Position numbers and translations under genes: made by a program. Shown piece after piece: positions 24,880-37,639 of a DNA stretch of 64,000 nucleotides; position 1 is the first letter of the stretch, and every line of letters begins with the position of its first letter. Origin of the DNA: Plectrocnemia conspersa (taxonomy: Eukaryota > Arthropoda > Insecta > Trichoptera > Polycentropodidae). Location: NCBI GenBank assembly GCA_009617715.1, contig VTFK01000372.1:186001-250000 (forward strand), read 5' to 3'. The notes beneath the pieces were generated by a model, which saw only the letters and a list, made by a program, of their open reading frames with translations, was not told the origin of the DNA and searched no databases.

Positions 24880-25290
24880 TTAATTTCTTATTTTTTGCCT
24901 TAGATATGTGTGTGACATGTAAGATATGAGTTTAGGTGCTCTTAGAAAGATGTATGATTGTTAAGCCTAACTGTAAAACAGGTTTCTCTTTTTTTGTTTT
25001 AAGGTTATTTGTTTACATTTTATTTCATTTAATTTATTAATTTATATTTAAAGACATTGTGATGCAGCTTAAAGTTGTTTATGTAATTTAATAATCGCTG
25101 TATCATCGACAAATGTGGCAGTGGTGATGTCCATTGAAATTATGCCAATAAATAAAGAGAAACTCCTGCGTTTTATTCGCAGGTCGATGATAATTCTGTT
25201 CAATATTTTCTAAAAAATAGTCTTTTTTTTAGGTACGATTTCATGATTAAAATTAATCATTTCACACCTTATTTTAGGCTTGATATAAAA
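24880..25290 (-). pseudogene. Jockey-like reverse transcriptase relic
   Basis: On the minus strand MKSYLKKRLFFRKY, TELSS and AGV-SLYLLA appear in one frame. After a frameshift DITTATFVDDTAIIKLHKQL (25070-25135) gives the catalytic F-x-D-D box. AASQCL and a KCK-ITLKQKKRNL piece follow. The PQGSVLGP core between AGV and SLYLL seems deleted. The order of blocks is that of jockey-clade RT. Confidence 0.75.
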
Positions 25291-26784
25291 TACAATAATA
25301 AATACAGCATGTTCCGGAATGATCTAATTTTTATCTCTCTTTAAAAACATGACAATATAAGTAAAATACTAATGAGTCTGTACAATACAAGGTTATATTT
25401 AAAGTGAGCTTTTTGGGTTTAAGAAAATAATAATCTGTAACTGAAATATTGTCTTCTTTCAGGACCCTTTCAATGATTGAGTGGTACCTAGAAGCTTTTT
25501 TCATATCGATAAACTTCAGACGCACTAAATTGTTCAAAAGATACATCTTTAATTTATTCTTCTTTTTTACTAAGACCTTGATAGGAGAAGTATTACAAAG
25601 TCGAGTTGTATGCCTTTTCTTTATATCTTTGCGATTATACTACGTTTTCTTGTAAAATTAGAGTTGTTATATATTTAATGGATTTTGCTAGCGAATAGTG
25701 ATTAGCCTTAGTGGTTTTTTATTGTTCTGGATCATCTTGTATAAATTTATTTTTAAGGATATATACAATTTTTAGAAGTGCTTTTGCTGCTTGGTTTATT
25801 TTAAATGTGTTTTTAGATGTTCTAGAGGTATAAACAAAATTTTAATACTTTTCTTGCATTTTTTTATTCTTCCATTACGAATAATAGATATTTATCTTTT
25901 ATTTAATTTTTTTATGTTAGGTGGTAGGATTTCATTCTGGTTGTTAAATGTATTTGTTACGTAAAATGTTGGAAAAAATTAAAAAATACGAAATTAATAA
26001 AAGTGCAATAAAAAGCTTGATGTTGACAGTCATTTGTAAGGCAGCTAGAATAAAAGTCCTGTTTCTATTCATCAGAAGAGAACGCAGTCGTAATTTTCTA
26101 AGATGTTTCGGAACCAAAACTAGAATTTCTCGAGAATAATTCGATTGTCTACATCACCCTTTAGTAGTTTAAAGAAATACTTAGCAAAATACATTTTTTG
26201 CAAAATCCGGAATTTATGAAAGAAGACAACTAAGACCCAATATTGTCATATAAATGTTTTTTAAAAACCTCTAACCTAATTTTTTTTAAATATAAAAAAA
26301 TTGTTATTAAGGAGCAAATTAAAATTCTTGATTTAAAAATGTCATAGAATATCGTTAAAGTATAACGCGTTCTTCAAAATAAAGCTAAGCAGCATTTAAA
26401 TTTTTGTAGACATCGTTTACGCGTAGAAAGAATTTATATTTGCTATCAAAAGTCATTCCGAGATATGCAGTAAAGGTTTCTCCAACCAGAATGTTCCTAG
26501 CTAGATCATAGAAATATTTTTATGAGATCGGTTATATGCTATTTATTGACACTAAATGACAGACGATGGAGGGAAGCTCATCTTTAGATAGAAAATCTAA
26601 AACAATAAATGCAACGTTCACTTGTGTTATTGTAAATCAAGATTCAAACGCATGATTTTAAGCTTTTTCTTTAGTCATAATATTAACTTTTAAAGGTCAA
26701 ACGCCAATTAGTTATGAAACTATTGGATTTTCATTTATGAATTATAAGAAAATACTTATAGGCCTTTATAAAGTTATACGGATC
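25291..26784. other. Unassigned moderately complex sequence
   Basis: Less AT-monotonous than the deserts, with open frames of 60-70 codons (for example 25331-25546 minus). Nothing is recognised. It may be the rest of the adjacent LINE. Confidence 0.3.
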
Positions 26785-27155
26785 TAGACCTCTTTCCGTC
26801 ATTCGAAATAATAACGTCAGGCTTAGTGGCTGCGCTGGCAACTTTTGCGTTAACTTCACCAATTTAGCAATAAAAGTATCGGCAGCAATTTAGAAGTTGC
26901 AGCAACCGGGGAATAGACGTGTCGGGGCTTCTCTTTCTACCTACCTATACTGCCGCATTTGGTCCGCGAATCCCTATTCGATAGAAGTAATGGCCTCTGG
27001 CAGAGAAAACAATACACTTAGAGGAAACTTTCAAACGGATAAATATGTGTAAATACTTTAATTGCCACTTGACGCCATTAACGGGCGCACCTTGGAGGCG
27101 ATCTTGTTTCTCTCACTCCTTAGAAAGTTTCATTATTAAACGACGTTTGCTCTAT
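26785..27155. promoter_or_regulatory. GC-richer island, candidate regulatory element
   Basis: Unique sequence with tgcgctggcaacttttgcg, gcagcaaccggggaatag and cattaacgggcgcacc. No coding sign. Confidence 0.35.
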
Positions 27156-27429
27156 TACTGAACAAAAATAGACTTTGCAGGCAAGGCAAAGTTGCTAATT
27201 TTAGAACCACTTGAATTCAACTACTTACTTTTAAAGTGTTTGTGTTAAGCAAATGTGACATTATTGGATTGGAATCGATAGGTCACTTAAAAATATTTTT
27301 AGTGCATATTTTCTTGACATATGGTTTTTATATCTTCTACTTAAAATAGTAAATTAAATATGTTCCTATTTCTTGAATAATGACTTCATTGTATTACACA
27401 GAATTTTAATTATTACCATCCTTTCGCCA

Positions 27430-27850
27430 CTGAGTATCTGAACTGGGGGTATTATCTCGGATGACAGAAAGTGGACAACTTTACGACACAGGGGTATAGA
27501 TAGAGAGAGGGAGAGAGAACCAAACTGCGGTCGGCCGAAAAAGAGAGGTCCTCATTGTTATAAATCGTTATCTTCGTCGATCGTGAAAGGAAAGTTTTTG
27601 TATTTTACTAATGAGCAAAAAGTTTCTACGGCGAAAACACAGAAAATGAACGGTCGCTGTGTCACTCTGTATCCTTTCTCTCTCTCTCTCTTTTCTTTTT
27701 CTCTCTCGTTTTCTCTTTAGCTCTCCGGATATGGCAAAAAAAGAGTAATCAGCGTTTAAAATTAATTATGAAGCGGGGCGTCGTTAAATAATTTCACCGT
27801 TTTGGGCGACAGGGATTTATAATAGTTTTTTAAGGGTTTGTAGGAAAGAT
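27430..27850. promoter_or_regulatory. Candidate enhancer with a CT-rich microsatellite core
   Basis: Contains ggtcggccgaaaaag, tcgttatcttcgtcgatcg, a (CT)n tract at about 27676-27724, then aattaattatgaagcgggg and atttcaccgttttgggcg. (GA/CT)n tracts bind GAGA-type factors in insects (known); use here is inference. Confidence 0.38.
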
Positions 27851-27883
27851 AGGGTTTTGCCTGACAAATAAAATAGTATCTAA

Positions 27884-27921
27884 TAAATTGTGCTAAGAAT
27901 ATATTTTCTTAGCACAATTTA
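27884..27921. repeat. Perfect hairpin, 16-bp arms, 6-nt loop
   Basis: TAAATTGTGCTAAGAA (27884-27899), loop tatatt, then its exact reverse complement (27906-27921). Confidence 0.85.
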
Positions 27922-28079
27922 ATTTTAAATATTTTCGCTATGGTAAATTATTTATATTTTTTTATTAGAATTTAGCCATTTTTAATATAATATAAAACGC
28001 TTTAAATGTTTCTAGAATTTCTTTTATCTCTTTTTCAGGTTGTTTTTATAGCCTGAAAATATATTTTTGCGCAAAACAA

Positions 28080-28455
28080 CTCTGTCTAATGATCCCTCGA
28101 TTTGAACGCGCGGATTGATATTTGCCAAAACCGCAAACTCAAGGGTTCGACCCTATTCATTAAGCCCCGATTTCCTAGCAACGGAATTGTGGTCACTCAA
28201 TCAAAAACAAATTTCTCATTGTGTTGCGAAATTTCTCTGGAGCAGATCTCTCTCTCTCGCTCGTTTTTTCGCTTTCTCTCACAACTCGAAAAATTCGCCC
28301 TCAAAGGGAAAAACATTCTATTATCGCGGGCTTATTTCAATTTTCGTATTACGTTTTTTTTTTCATATTTCGCGTTGCCCTTAATCCCTTTCAAGGGATA
28401 TTATTTTTTTAATTAAATTCGCAATTAGCGCCGCAAGTGCATAAAGAGAACCGAC
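28080..28455. promoter_or_regulatory. GC-richer island, candidate regulatory element
   Basis: Unique sequence with cgaacgcgcggattgat, ccctcaaagggaaaaac (resembles the 5556/5955 repeat core) and attagcgccgcaagtgc. Three overlapping open frames run through it in different phases, which argues for composition rather than coding. Confidence 0.35.
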
Positions 28456-28639
28456 CGTAAGATTGACGGGGTTATTATTTTTTATAAATTAAAAATATAA
28501 ATATTCTGACTATTTAATCAGTTTCACAAATTGAGGTATTGCTTAACTCATAAAGCTATAATACAGAGTAGGTTCAGAGTTTAGATTAAATTTTTATGAT
28601 ATCTCTAGAGGAGAAAGTCGGAGTGTTCGCCTTTATATG

Positions 28640-28830
28640 TGATTTGGGGTTGAATAAGCTAATTTATATGGTAGAACTCACGATGAGAAATGTTTAATGT
28701 CAGATGAAAGTACAGAATGATCTATTTAAACCCTCATATATGTACATTTTACGGTCTCAGCCAGGGCCAATATTCTTTGTTTAAGTTTGTGCTGGAAGAA
28801 TTTTAAGGGTTGCATAGTTATTGTTACTTG
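28640..28830 (+). repeat. Dispersed repeat related to the interior of the 45-kb hAT element
   Basis: gaactcacgatgagaaatgt, then gaaagtacagaatgat, correspond to 45290-45335 (gaaactcacaatgagaaatg, gagtacaaaatgat). cagccagggc and ttttaagggttgc also align in order. Probably a diverged fragment of the same family. Confidence 0.6.
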
Positions 28831-30224
28831 TCAGATATGTACAGATGTAATAGATATTTTTTTAAATACAAAATATACTCTACATAGTTATCTATAACCT
28901 TTCGCGTTGTCCATTAAGCAACTTTTAAATTGTAAAATGAAACTTTGTTGATTTTCAATTGAAAAAATGATTAATAATGGTTTCGGACATCTTCACAATA
29001 AGCAAAAAAAGTTATTGCGAAGTGAATGTTTTCAAGTGGTCAATATAATTTTTGTCCCTTTAATGTAAATAGGTGATTCAGATTTTGTACTGGTTTTAGA
29101 AATGGCAAAAAAAAATTTCTAGCACGTCACGTTTTTGTGAGATTTCAATGTTTGTAAAGTGTGTGTAACTTATTTTTTTTTTGGGAAAGCAACACCGATT
29201 TCGACGATTTTTATGGCAAAACTTGACTCAAATTTTAGTTTGACGGTTTCCGCTATCACTTCTCTATAACTGAGTATGTGTTTTTGTTAGAACAGTAAAA
29301 CAGTAGAAAAAAATTGTAAAAAATGCCTCGAAAGTGAGTTCATACTAGCTTTTTAAATAGTACAGGCGAAGGCGGTGTAGTAAAAAATTTTTCAGGTCAG
29401 AGGATATTTTTTTGATTGATAAAACCCGTTTCTCATTATTAGTTACAAAGCTTCTCTGAAATATTTAAATTTCATGTATGAGCCAGAGCGATGAACAGAT
29501 GGTTATTCGGAGTTTGATACCTGCGAGAGAAAGTTCGCGTAGAAACCTAATATTTTATAGTTAACTAGAGACAGACAAGTTCTACCGATAATTTGACTAG
29601 CAACTTTAGAACTTGATTATCTAATTTTGGAGGTCTACCTGATTTAGGGCTGTTCTTTATACCCACTCATATTTTTTTATAAACCACCTATGAAAATTTT
29701 GTAGCTATAATACTTCTCTATAAATTTCACAGACAGCCTAATAGCTACTTCTGCTTTCGAATCCATATTAAAAAAAATTCTATGGAGCAAAGAAAACATA
29801 TATTTATGAGAACAATATGGGGACTAGCCAAGCTTAAAAATTAAACTATTCGTGACGTGTTGACTCTCGTTTAAAAAAATATCATTGAATTTTAGATACT
29901 TCTGCTATGTACATTTTTATATGATACTTTTAAGCGATAGGTGTGCCATATTAAATTGCTAACTAATAAATAATTCTCAATAGATTCCAATCGACACCGA
30001 AATGTGTGAATCCAAAGTGTCGACAAACAAAGTTTCGAGTTTGGGTTAGTTTAGCCAGCAACATCCAAACTAGTGGAATCCTCATGAGTAATAGTGACTA
30101 ATGTTACTATGCATAACATCAAAAGTTTATCATGTAAGGTATCACAATTAAAAATTTCTAAATTGCCTAATTTCAAAATATCTATTTTTAGCATAAAAAT
30201 TTAATATTGAACTCTAAAATATAT
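28831..30224. other. AT-rich, unassigned
   Basis: No gene. A few less AT-rich patches at 29220-29640 and 29820-30080 are not recognised. Confidence 0.45.
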
Positions 30225-30560
30225 TGTTATGAACCCCTGATCGTTCCATAACCCCTCAGCTGTAAATGTCCACGCAGTTTAGGTTGAATTTCCACTCACG
30301 AGCGGAACACTTTTCAAAATCTCACCGCTCGTAAAAATGCCGGGCGCTTCACTACCGAAACGCTCTCGAGTGAATCTTTCGACTCCATAAATGCCTTTCA
30401 ATCCTAACATCTGACTCTGCCAACATTTTTATGATCATATGCACTTCCTTCGCAGTGAAAAATGTTTCCACGGCCAACAAAATCTAGTATCCAGAACGAG
30501 TCTTTCTATGATCCATTCCTTTTTTAGTGCTATTCAGTGTCGCGAATTTTATAGTTTAAT
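30225..30560. promoter_or_regulatory. Candidate enhancer
   Basis: Contains ctcagctg (E-box), cactcacgagcggaacac and, inverted, caccgctcgtaaaaatg, then CCATAAAT (30385-30392). Unique, no codon pattern. Confidence 0.38.
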
Positions 30561-30579
30561 ATTAAATAAATCTTTCATA

Positions 30580-30611
30580 AGTCATATTATGATTATATTC
30601 ATAATATGACT
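30580..30611. repeat. Perfect hairpin, 13-bp arms, 6-nt loop
   Basis: AGTCATATTATGA (30580-30592), loop ttatat, exact reverse complement (30599-30611). Confidence 0.85.
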
Positions 30612-30794
30612 CTCTTTTACCTTTATTGCTTTCGATCTATATTAATCTGATTTAATAATTTCATTTAATCTTAATACATAACTACGTGACAACTTTATAT
30701 TTTGCAGAAAATAGCACTTCGGCGCAATGTTCCGATACATAAAAACAATACCGTTATTAATCAAATATCATTCGATATGATTTAAAGCATACTT

Positions 30795-30831
30795 ATTTGT
30801 ACACCATATGATGAAAATATGGTGTACAAAT
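30795..30831. repeat. Perfect hairpin, 15-bp arms, 7-nt loop
   Basis: ATTTGTACACCATAT (30795-30809), loop gatgaaa, exact reverse complement (30817-30831). Confidence 0.85.
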
Positions 30832-30969
30832 TTGCTTAGAAAGAATGAAATTTTGTACATTATAAGGTACTTCAAATTAAAAATAAGGACCATATATGAT
30901 TCATGTGTCTTGATGACCTTGACCGGTTTTCTAGAATGGTCAATCCAATTATTCCATAATTTTATTTTA

Positions 30970-31295
30970 TGCACGTAGCATCATCTACTCAAAGAGAAAT
31001 AGTCGACTTTCCAATTACAATCAAGTTCGCCAGCCTCTCGCCGAGTGTAAACAGTAGGATCACGACCCGTATGCATTTTTTTTTCATCCACCACAAAGGA
31101 TATATAAATATTGATGGCGATGCATCTGAATCCTCGTGTCCTTTTATCGTCACACCGAGCGTGAATCTCGACCGAAACCGTTCAATTATTCCCGTCACGT
31201 GATCGCCAAAGTCTACCGAGATATTCTGGAAGCGGTGCAATCGTTTCGTGAATCTGCGACGTGAGCGAGAAGCGTGAGGGACAATCGCAAATATA
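30970..31295. promoter_or_regulatory. GC-richer island, candidate regulatory element
   Basis: Unique sequence with cgccagcctctcgccgag, gatcacgacccg, cccgtcacgtgatcg (CACGTG E-box near 31196) and a run of cg-rich words to 31290. Open frames on both strands overlap, neither with a domain. Confidence 0.36.
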
Positions 31296-31789
31296 TGGGA
31301 GTTGGAAAGTCTGAATTATATTTTCTATGGCTTAATAGCTAAAGAATATAGGTATATATGTATGTACATATTTTATATACTACATACATATACATGTCTT
31401 ATTTCTGACATTTCCAAGGAACATTATCGATTAAAATTATGATTTTTATAGCATCATTGTACGACTTGATTATAAGTAGCTTGGAAAACATGATCTGTAA
31501 TAGTCGATCAGAATTTAAATTTTATTTAAAATTATAAGTTTACATTTTCCAAGCGCCTTTAAAATTGAAAAAAAAAACTAGGGTTTCATCAGCTTACATA
31601 GTTTTTAATACAATTTTTTTGACAATCTGGAAAACCTTAATTTAAATTGAAGGAATATAGAATAGATACATTATTATTTTTATTGCAATAGTAGTATATA
31701 CGAATAGCTTCACATATAAGTCGGTAATTAGTAACTAAAACACTTAGATTATGGTCTTATATAATACTAACCCATATGTTTTTTTTAAT

Positions 31790-32060
31790 TTGTATCATAT
31801 CTGAGAGTTCAGAATTAGTAATTATTATATACTTATAATTCCGATCGATCATGATTTCTTAGATTTTCCCAATCCCACGTATAATTATCGTAATGAATAA
31901 ATAAAATTAATCAACTCTAGACGTGCATGATGATATCAATCAATAAGCTATAATAAAAGTTGATTATTAATAAAATAAATGTCATTAATTAACAGACTGA
32001 TTTCAGTCTGGTGTTCCATTACTTACTTAGTAGTTGTTACGTAACAATGAAATATTTATA
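31790..32060 (+). repeat. Dispersed repeat, partner of 20935-21260
   Basis: Shares tatctgagag-tcaga-ttagt, then -attatgatcat-like and cttagtagtt blocks in the same order. Includes the small hairpin CAGACTGAttTCAGTCTG (31993-32010). Confidence 0.5.
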
Positions 32061-33930
32061 ATTAATACAATATTGTATTATTTGCTGATATGTCAAACAT
32101 ACGAAACGAGCTTTGCGCTTTTAATGAATAACATGCTTAATTTTTTGTTTCAAAACTAAATATATTTACAAACTAATTTACTATGTTAAAATAATAATGT
32201 AAAATTAATGATACAAAAACTATACATAATTCGCATTTAAATATATCTTGGCGGTGTCTTAATCAATTTAGGTAAAATATATGTATTCAATTCATAAATC
32301 ACGGTTACTAAAACCATATCTATTTCTTCAATATTCATAGATAAAATAAAGATATACATATTTGTGTTATACATAAATTACCTTCAATATACAGGTGATC
32401 TGAATGTCAAAAAATCTTAAGTGTGTTTTTTTTTATTAATTTTATAAAATTAATTTCATTGGCAAAATTTATTTTCTTGTATTTCTTACTTGATTTATTT
32501 TTTTTAAATAATGTGTATTTTTAAAGTATGCAAATAAAAAATAAAATAATATTTTTAAAGACATACTTAGATATAAAAAATATCAGTTGCAAATTAATAT
32601 AAGAATTAATTTATATGGTAAAAAATTAGTCTCCTATATTAGTACAAATAATATTTTTTATTCTAAAAAAACATATTAGGTTTTAATAATTTTTAGCGTA
32701 CAATGGTTAAAACTGTATAGTTTTTGCCAGTTTTTTATAAAAAATATGATGTTGTAGTGGTAAATTTCATTTATTACATTTTAAACACATCTAAATACAT
32801 TGTATTATGTATTGGTATAAAAGCTGTAGTTCTTAATATGTATATTTTTAGAAAATATTGCTATAATAACGAAATATATGAGGGGTGTATTTCTTATTCG
32901 GGGAAAGCGAATCAATAAAATGTTTTAGTTCAATATTACTTTCTGATTTTAATTTTTAAGTAAAGTGTAGTTCAATCTTTAAACTAATAATTAACGGTTG
33001 GGTTATGTTTAAAACGTGATTTGTGTTAATATTATTGATCGCAAAAATAGTTATTTATTTTATTATAAAACATTTATTTGTAGTACTTGTATTGTTTTTT
33101 TATTTACGAGTTACGGTAAAGTTTTGTGCGCTTCTATCTAGAAAAATTATTTTAAAAAATTAATAAGAGATTCCGCAAGAAAAAGGGCAAAACTTTTGTT
33201 TCAACCTAAAAAAATTGCCCTTAATTATTCGACAAAATTTAATATCGAACAAACATTCCTAATTTGTATTTTATCTTTACTTTCATATATTTTATTTACT
33301 CTTAAATATATCTAAAACACCGCTAAGATTTTTTGTTAGATTTTAAAGAATCTATTTTATAACAATGGGTTAGATACAGATTTTTCAGTGTTTTTTTTTT
33401 GTGTAATACATCATTTTAAAGAGCATCTAGGCTATCAAGCAGTTTTTCAATTAGTGAGTAAAATCCTTTCGCTTGCAGGCTCTCTTAATACGTTTATCTC
33501 TTTAAATATCTCACCTGACACAAATGCGTATTCTTCATAGCTGAGAGAAACTTGTCTGATATATGTAGGATTAAAATACGTTGTCTATATTTAAGACCAT
33601 ATCTTTTGCCATAAACATTAATACTAAAACTCAATGAATTATAATTATTATTTATTTACACATATACAATATATTAAAAATATAGATTTCTTTGACTGAA
33701 TTTAAGTACTATATTTATATTATATTTGAGTCTTTTTCTAATGATTTAAATACATAAGCTATTTTTTATTTAATATTATATACTAAAAATGTGTTTATAT
33801 ATATTGTAAATGAGTTTTACTCTTTCTTCTATCTTTTAAATTAAATAATCATATAGGGGAAAGTATATTAAGTTTAATATTACATACAAGAGATATTTTA
33901 TAAATTACATAAAATAAAATATATACATAT
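32061..33930. other. AT-rich desert
   Basis: Nothing beyond low-complexity AT and short A/T microsatellites. Confidence 0.6.
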
Positions 33931-33934
33931 ATGC

Positions 33935-34250
33935 TATATGTATGTAGATAAAATAATGACTACCCTACGTCAAGCGCACTTTCATATGCAGAATCTAGAG
34001 GCGTCGCCAACTTTTTTTATACAAGATAATATATTGCAACACATTCAGACGGAGATAAATCAGAAACGGTGGCAACTGGCAACGGCGGTAGCGCAAAATG
34101 CCGAAGTTTCGTCTATCCTTTGCCGGAAAATGGTCACGTAAAGTGACATTTTTCAGGTTATGGCTTGTTGTACCACCGTTCTGGGTTGATGTGGGTCGAT
34201 CCCTACTGAAAGATACATGTGTGCATTATATATGTACTGAAGATGCTTGT
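33935..34250. promoter_or_regulatory. GC-richer island, candidate regulatory element
   Basis: A 67-codon frame (33938-34141) runs through ctagaggcgtcgccaac and ggcaacggcggtagcgc. No splice acceptor or domain supports it, so an enhancer-type island is more likely than an exon. Confidence 0.3.
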
Positions 34251-34439
34251 AATGTTCTATTAAAATAGATCAGTTATCGTTGTCGTATAGCATTGTTTGT
34301 ACATACATTTTCTGAATTATTGCGCACACGAAAATTTCCCACAGTGAAAATGGGTTTGTAAAACACCATAGCTAGCTTTTAGACACACCTAGTAAAAAAA
34401 CTTTTAGATTCTTAATTTATGATGTAGTCTTTCTCAATG

Positions 34440-34850
34440 TCATACAACTTATAAAGACGCATTTGGCAATCGATTGCCGTTGGCAGATCGTAGAATATAG
34501 TGGTGGAAATGGTTCCAAGGCTATTATCTGATTTTGTTCCCTTGTGGGCGGATTTCTCAACAGTGCGTAAACGCAAATTTAAGGGCTGAAGGGCGCACTA
34601 ATTATTATACAAACACATCGCGAAATGTTAATTCATAACCGCGCTCGTATCTCACTGAGCGCCAATTTCGAGACCTTAAAATTAATGGGGGCATTATGCC
34701 TTTATGTCGGGGAGGAAATTATATTTTGATGTTCGCATTATCATAATAACGGCTGCCATATTCGCACGCATCACCTGCTGTTGCCGGTTAAGGGTGCAGC
34801 GAACGGGTTAAGACCAAGGATATATGGGGCAGTTTTGCATATTAATGGGC
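34440..34850. promoter_or_regulatory. GC-richer island, candidate enhancer
   Basis: A long unique island with gggcggatttctc, cgcactaattatta, cataaccgcgctcg (Runx-type AACCGC), aaattaatgggggc and catattaatgggcgg. The repeated taatgg(g) words look like homeodomain sites. Confidence 0.42.
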
Positions 34851-36094
34851 GGAAAAATTTCGCAATAAAAAAATATTGTTAAAAACGCGTTCGCATGCGG
34901 AATGACAACGTATTATATTATTTTAAGCGGTTAACGTTTGTTTTTACTTGTATGCTTGACAGTTAAGGGGAATGCTGAGAATTTATTATTATAATTATTA
35001 TTTTTTAAAAGATGTAAAAAACCAGTGCGCACGGTATGTCACACGACAGGCTTGTGTAAAAAAAATGAACTCCACAGAGCGATGCACGGTACGTGCGAGA
35101 GTACACTCTCAAGAGTTATATTTTTGTATGCTTTGTTATCAAATAACATTTTTTATTATGTTAAAAGAAGGTATCAATGAAGAATTAATGAATTTATAAT
35201 TCATGCTTGTTTTTGAATCGCTGGAGTAAGAAGTTTTTTATCTTATAACAATATTTTTTTAATGTTTTGACTGTTTATTTCTTTTGATTTTATATTTTAA
35301 CTAAGGATTTGAACCTATAAACCTGCAGTTTTGTTTGTTTTAAAGAAATTTAATGAAGCTAATGAATACCAAATCTATTTTTGCAATCTGATTATGTATA
35401 ATTTAGAGGCATTAGACTAACTAGATTTTATTTGTAAACGGGTTTAAGGTTTTCAAAATATGTCAGAGTGACATCCAAGAGACAGTAACCTGTCTAACCG
35501 CCTTTGAGTTGATGTGCTCAAGTTTTCTGCAACGCTCAACTGTGGCTTTGTTTCTAACCAAATGCGGTTTGTCTGTATGTAACCAGTTATTTACTAAAAT
35601 TTCTTCTTAAAACAATTAATCAAGCGTCCTATCATTAATTTGTTTATTTTTTATAAACTTTTTACCATTTTGTGACTTTTGGCTTACTGCGTGAAAAGTT
35701 TTTAAGCACCCTAATCGAAATAGTTTTTGGTATCTTACTCAAAAAAAAATTTGAATGCTTATAATTTTGTAATGATGGGTCGAAACAGTTAGAAACACAC
35801 GACAATGTTCTGGACCAAAAGTTGTACTTACTAAAAAAGATCATGCTTATTTGTCTTATTCTTTAAAGATAGCATGCGTTACTCTGACATATTTTTTAAT
35901 ATTTAAATTAATATTATTAGGCTATGTAACAAATATTTAAGTAATATATATTTATATAAGCATAGCATAACTTGGACTTGTACTTTGAATGTTGAAATTT
36001 ATATACGAAGCAATTGATGTATGGTTATTAGTGTGAATTTAATTGAGAATACCTTGACGTTTGATCAATAACTTATTTCCTCGATTGCTCTTGA
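34851..36094. other. AT-rich, unassigned
   Basis: A GC-richer patch at 35020-35120 and one at 35460-35570 were inspected. Neither is recognisable. Confidence 0.45.
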
Positions 36095-36440
36095 ATAATA
36101 TCCTCAATATACATGGCACACAAAGTGTCCTCTGTCCAAATCCCTCCGGAGAGATCTGTGTGTAGTAGTAGCACTACGTTCGTAGAAACTTAACACTGGA
36201 AACTTTTCCAATATGGCTCGGTATCTGCGGAAGTCCTTGCGGTGGGGCTTCGATTGTTATTGGCCCCATTTGTCAGGGTCTTTAGGAGGTTGGGGGTCCC
36301 GAAGTGACCGCGAGATGATGACAGTTTGTTCGCCGCGATGAACAGCTCTACGGTGCGGTATAAAGCGATTCCCATATATTTCACGTTACGTACCGTACTA
36401 CGTTACGACGGCGTGGACGTTCGCTTGGGTGAGCTTTTTC
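36095..36440. other. GC-rich island of uncertain nature, possibly repeat-derived
   Basis: A 64-codon minus frame (36190-36384, starting MKYMGIALYRTVELF) resembles the KYLGI.LD.. block of LINE RTs only at its first residues. gtgtgtagtagtagcactacg looks repeat-like. I could not decide between a LINE scrap and unique sequence. Confidence 0.25.
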
Positions 36441-37014
36441 AGATGCTCCAAATGTGAATATACTGTAAATGGAAAATGTAGAGATGTGGACGAATGTACA
36501 TATATACATATGTTTTTATGGTAAGATCTGTTCAATAAATTTTAATTTGAAGCAATAAACATTATATTGAGGGCACATAAACTAAGGCAAAGGTACTGTT
36601 AAGATGCTAGTTGATGAACAAAGAGCTACGTAAACCTGCGTCGGACGTTGTGCTCTGCTGAGTATCGTCACATGTATCGCAGCATTTCTTTGATTTGGTT
36701 TTTTTTTTGCGAGTAGAACCCTTATTCTAATCGGTAAAAACACAAATAATCAAAGATTATCGAATACTACTATTTTTCTTTAAATAGCAGGTACAAAATA
36801 TTTTATTACGCTATATTAAAAATATTAGAATTTTAACAATTTTTTTTATAGTATTAATCTTAATAATGTATGTGTAATAGTAATTTTGAATATATTTTTT
36901 AATTATAGAAATTGTTTAAAGTACATCAATGAAAAGTGAAATAATTCGTATTAATACAAATTTTGCTCGGGACAAACGCACGGTTGAGGTATGAGCGATT
37001 AACATTTAACAAGC

Positions 37015-37090
37015 ACGAAAGACGAGTGGTAAAAATTGGGTTTGAATCCCATATAAACACATGTCTTTTCAAGTTTTTATCGTAATTGGT
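37015..37090 (+). repeat. tRNA T-arm-like fragment (possible SINE)
   Basis: TTGGG TTTGAAT CCCAT at 37036-37052 repeats the T-arm word found at 20653-20669. The flanks differ. Likely a scrap of a tRNA-derived repeat. Confidence 0.35.
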
Positions 37091-37639
37091 GATAAATATA
37101 TATTTATGATCCTAAAATACCATCTCAGATTAAGTTTTCTTTGACTAATCTCATGTAGAAATATCATCTGATAGGAATAAGCCCAATGTATTACAACTGG
37201 ATAAATCTGTGCAATAGCACGATCTCGTAAAAGCATCGGAGAAAAAAATATTTTATCTAAAAAAAACATGTAAATTAAATTTATACGTATCGTTTGATAA
37301 ATAAAAATAACTACAATATGTTTGTGCTTAAAAAGTATCAAACTTCATGCACTTTATTAAAACAATCATACAAAACACAGATTGCATCATCCGATCATCA
37401 ATACTACGCTTTATATCTGTGTTTTTATGATTTTCAATCAGTTTACTGCAGCGCATGAAAATTGCTTTTAATAGCCGACACGATACAATAAAAATAAATT
37501 CTATGCGAAATAAACACAATACAATCCCGAAACAATAACAAAAAACTTTCGTTTGGGAGAAATTTGTGTAAATATTAAAAAAAAATAAAAAAACATTTTC
37601 AATACGTTATGTTCTGAATTTGCTTACTATTTATGAATG

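Noticed and set aside
28160..28176. aagggttcgaccct, resembling a tRNA T arm or B box
   Set aside because: The loop has only five bases, no A box lies upstream, and it sits inside a unique GC-richer island.
36190..36384. MKYMGIALYRTVELF... as a LINE RT fragment
   Set aside because: Similarity to the KYLGI.LD block stops after a few residues and no neighbouring RT block follows.
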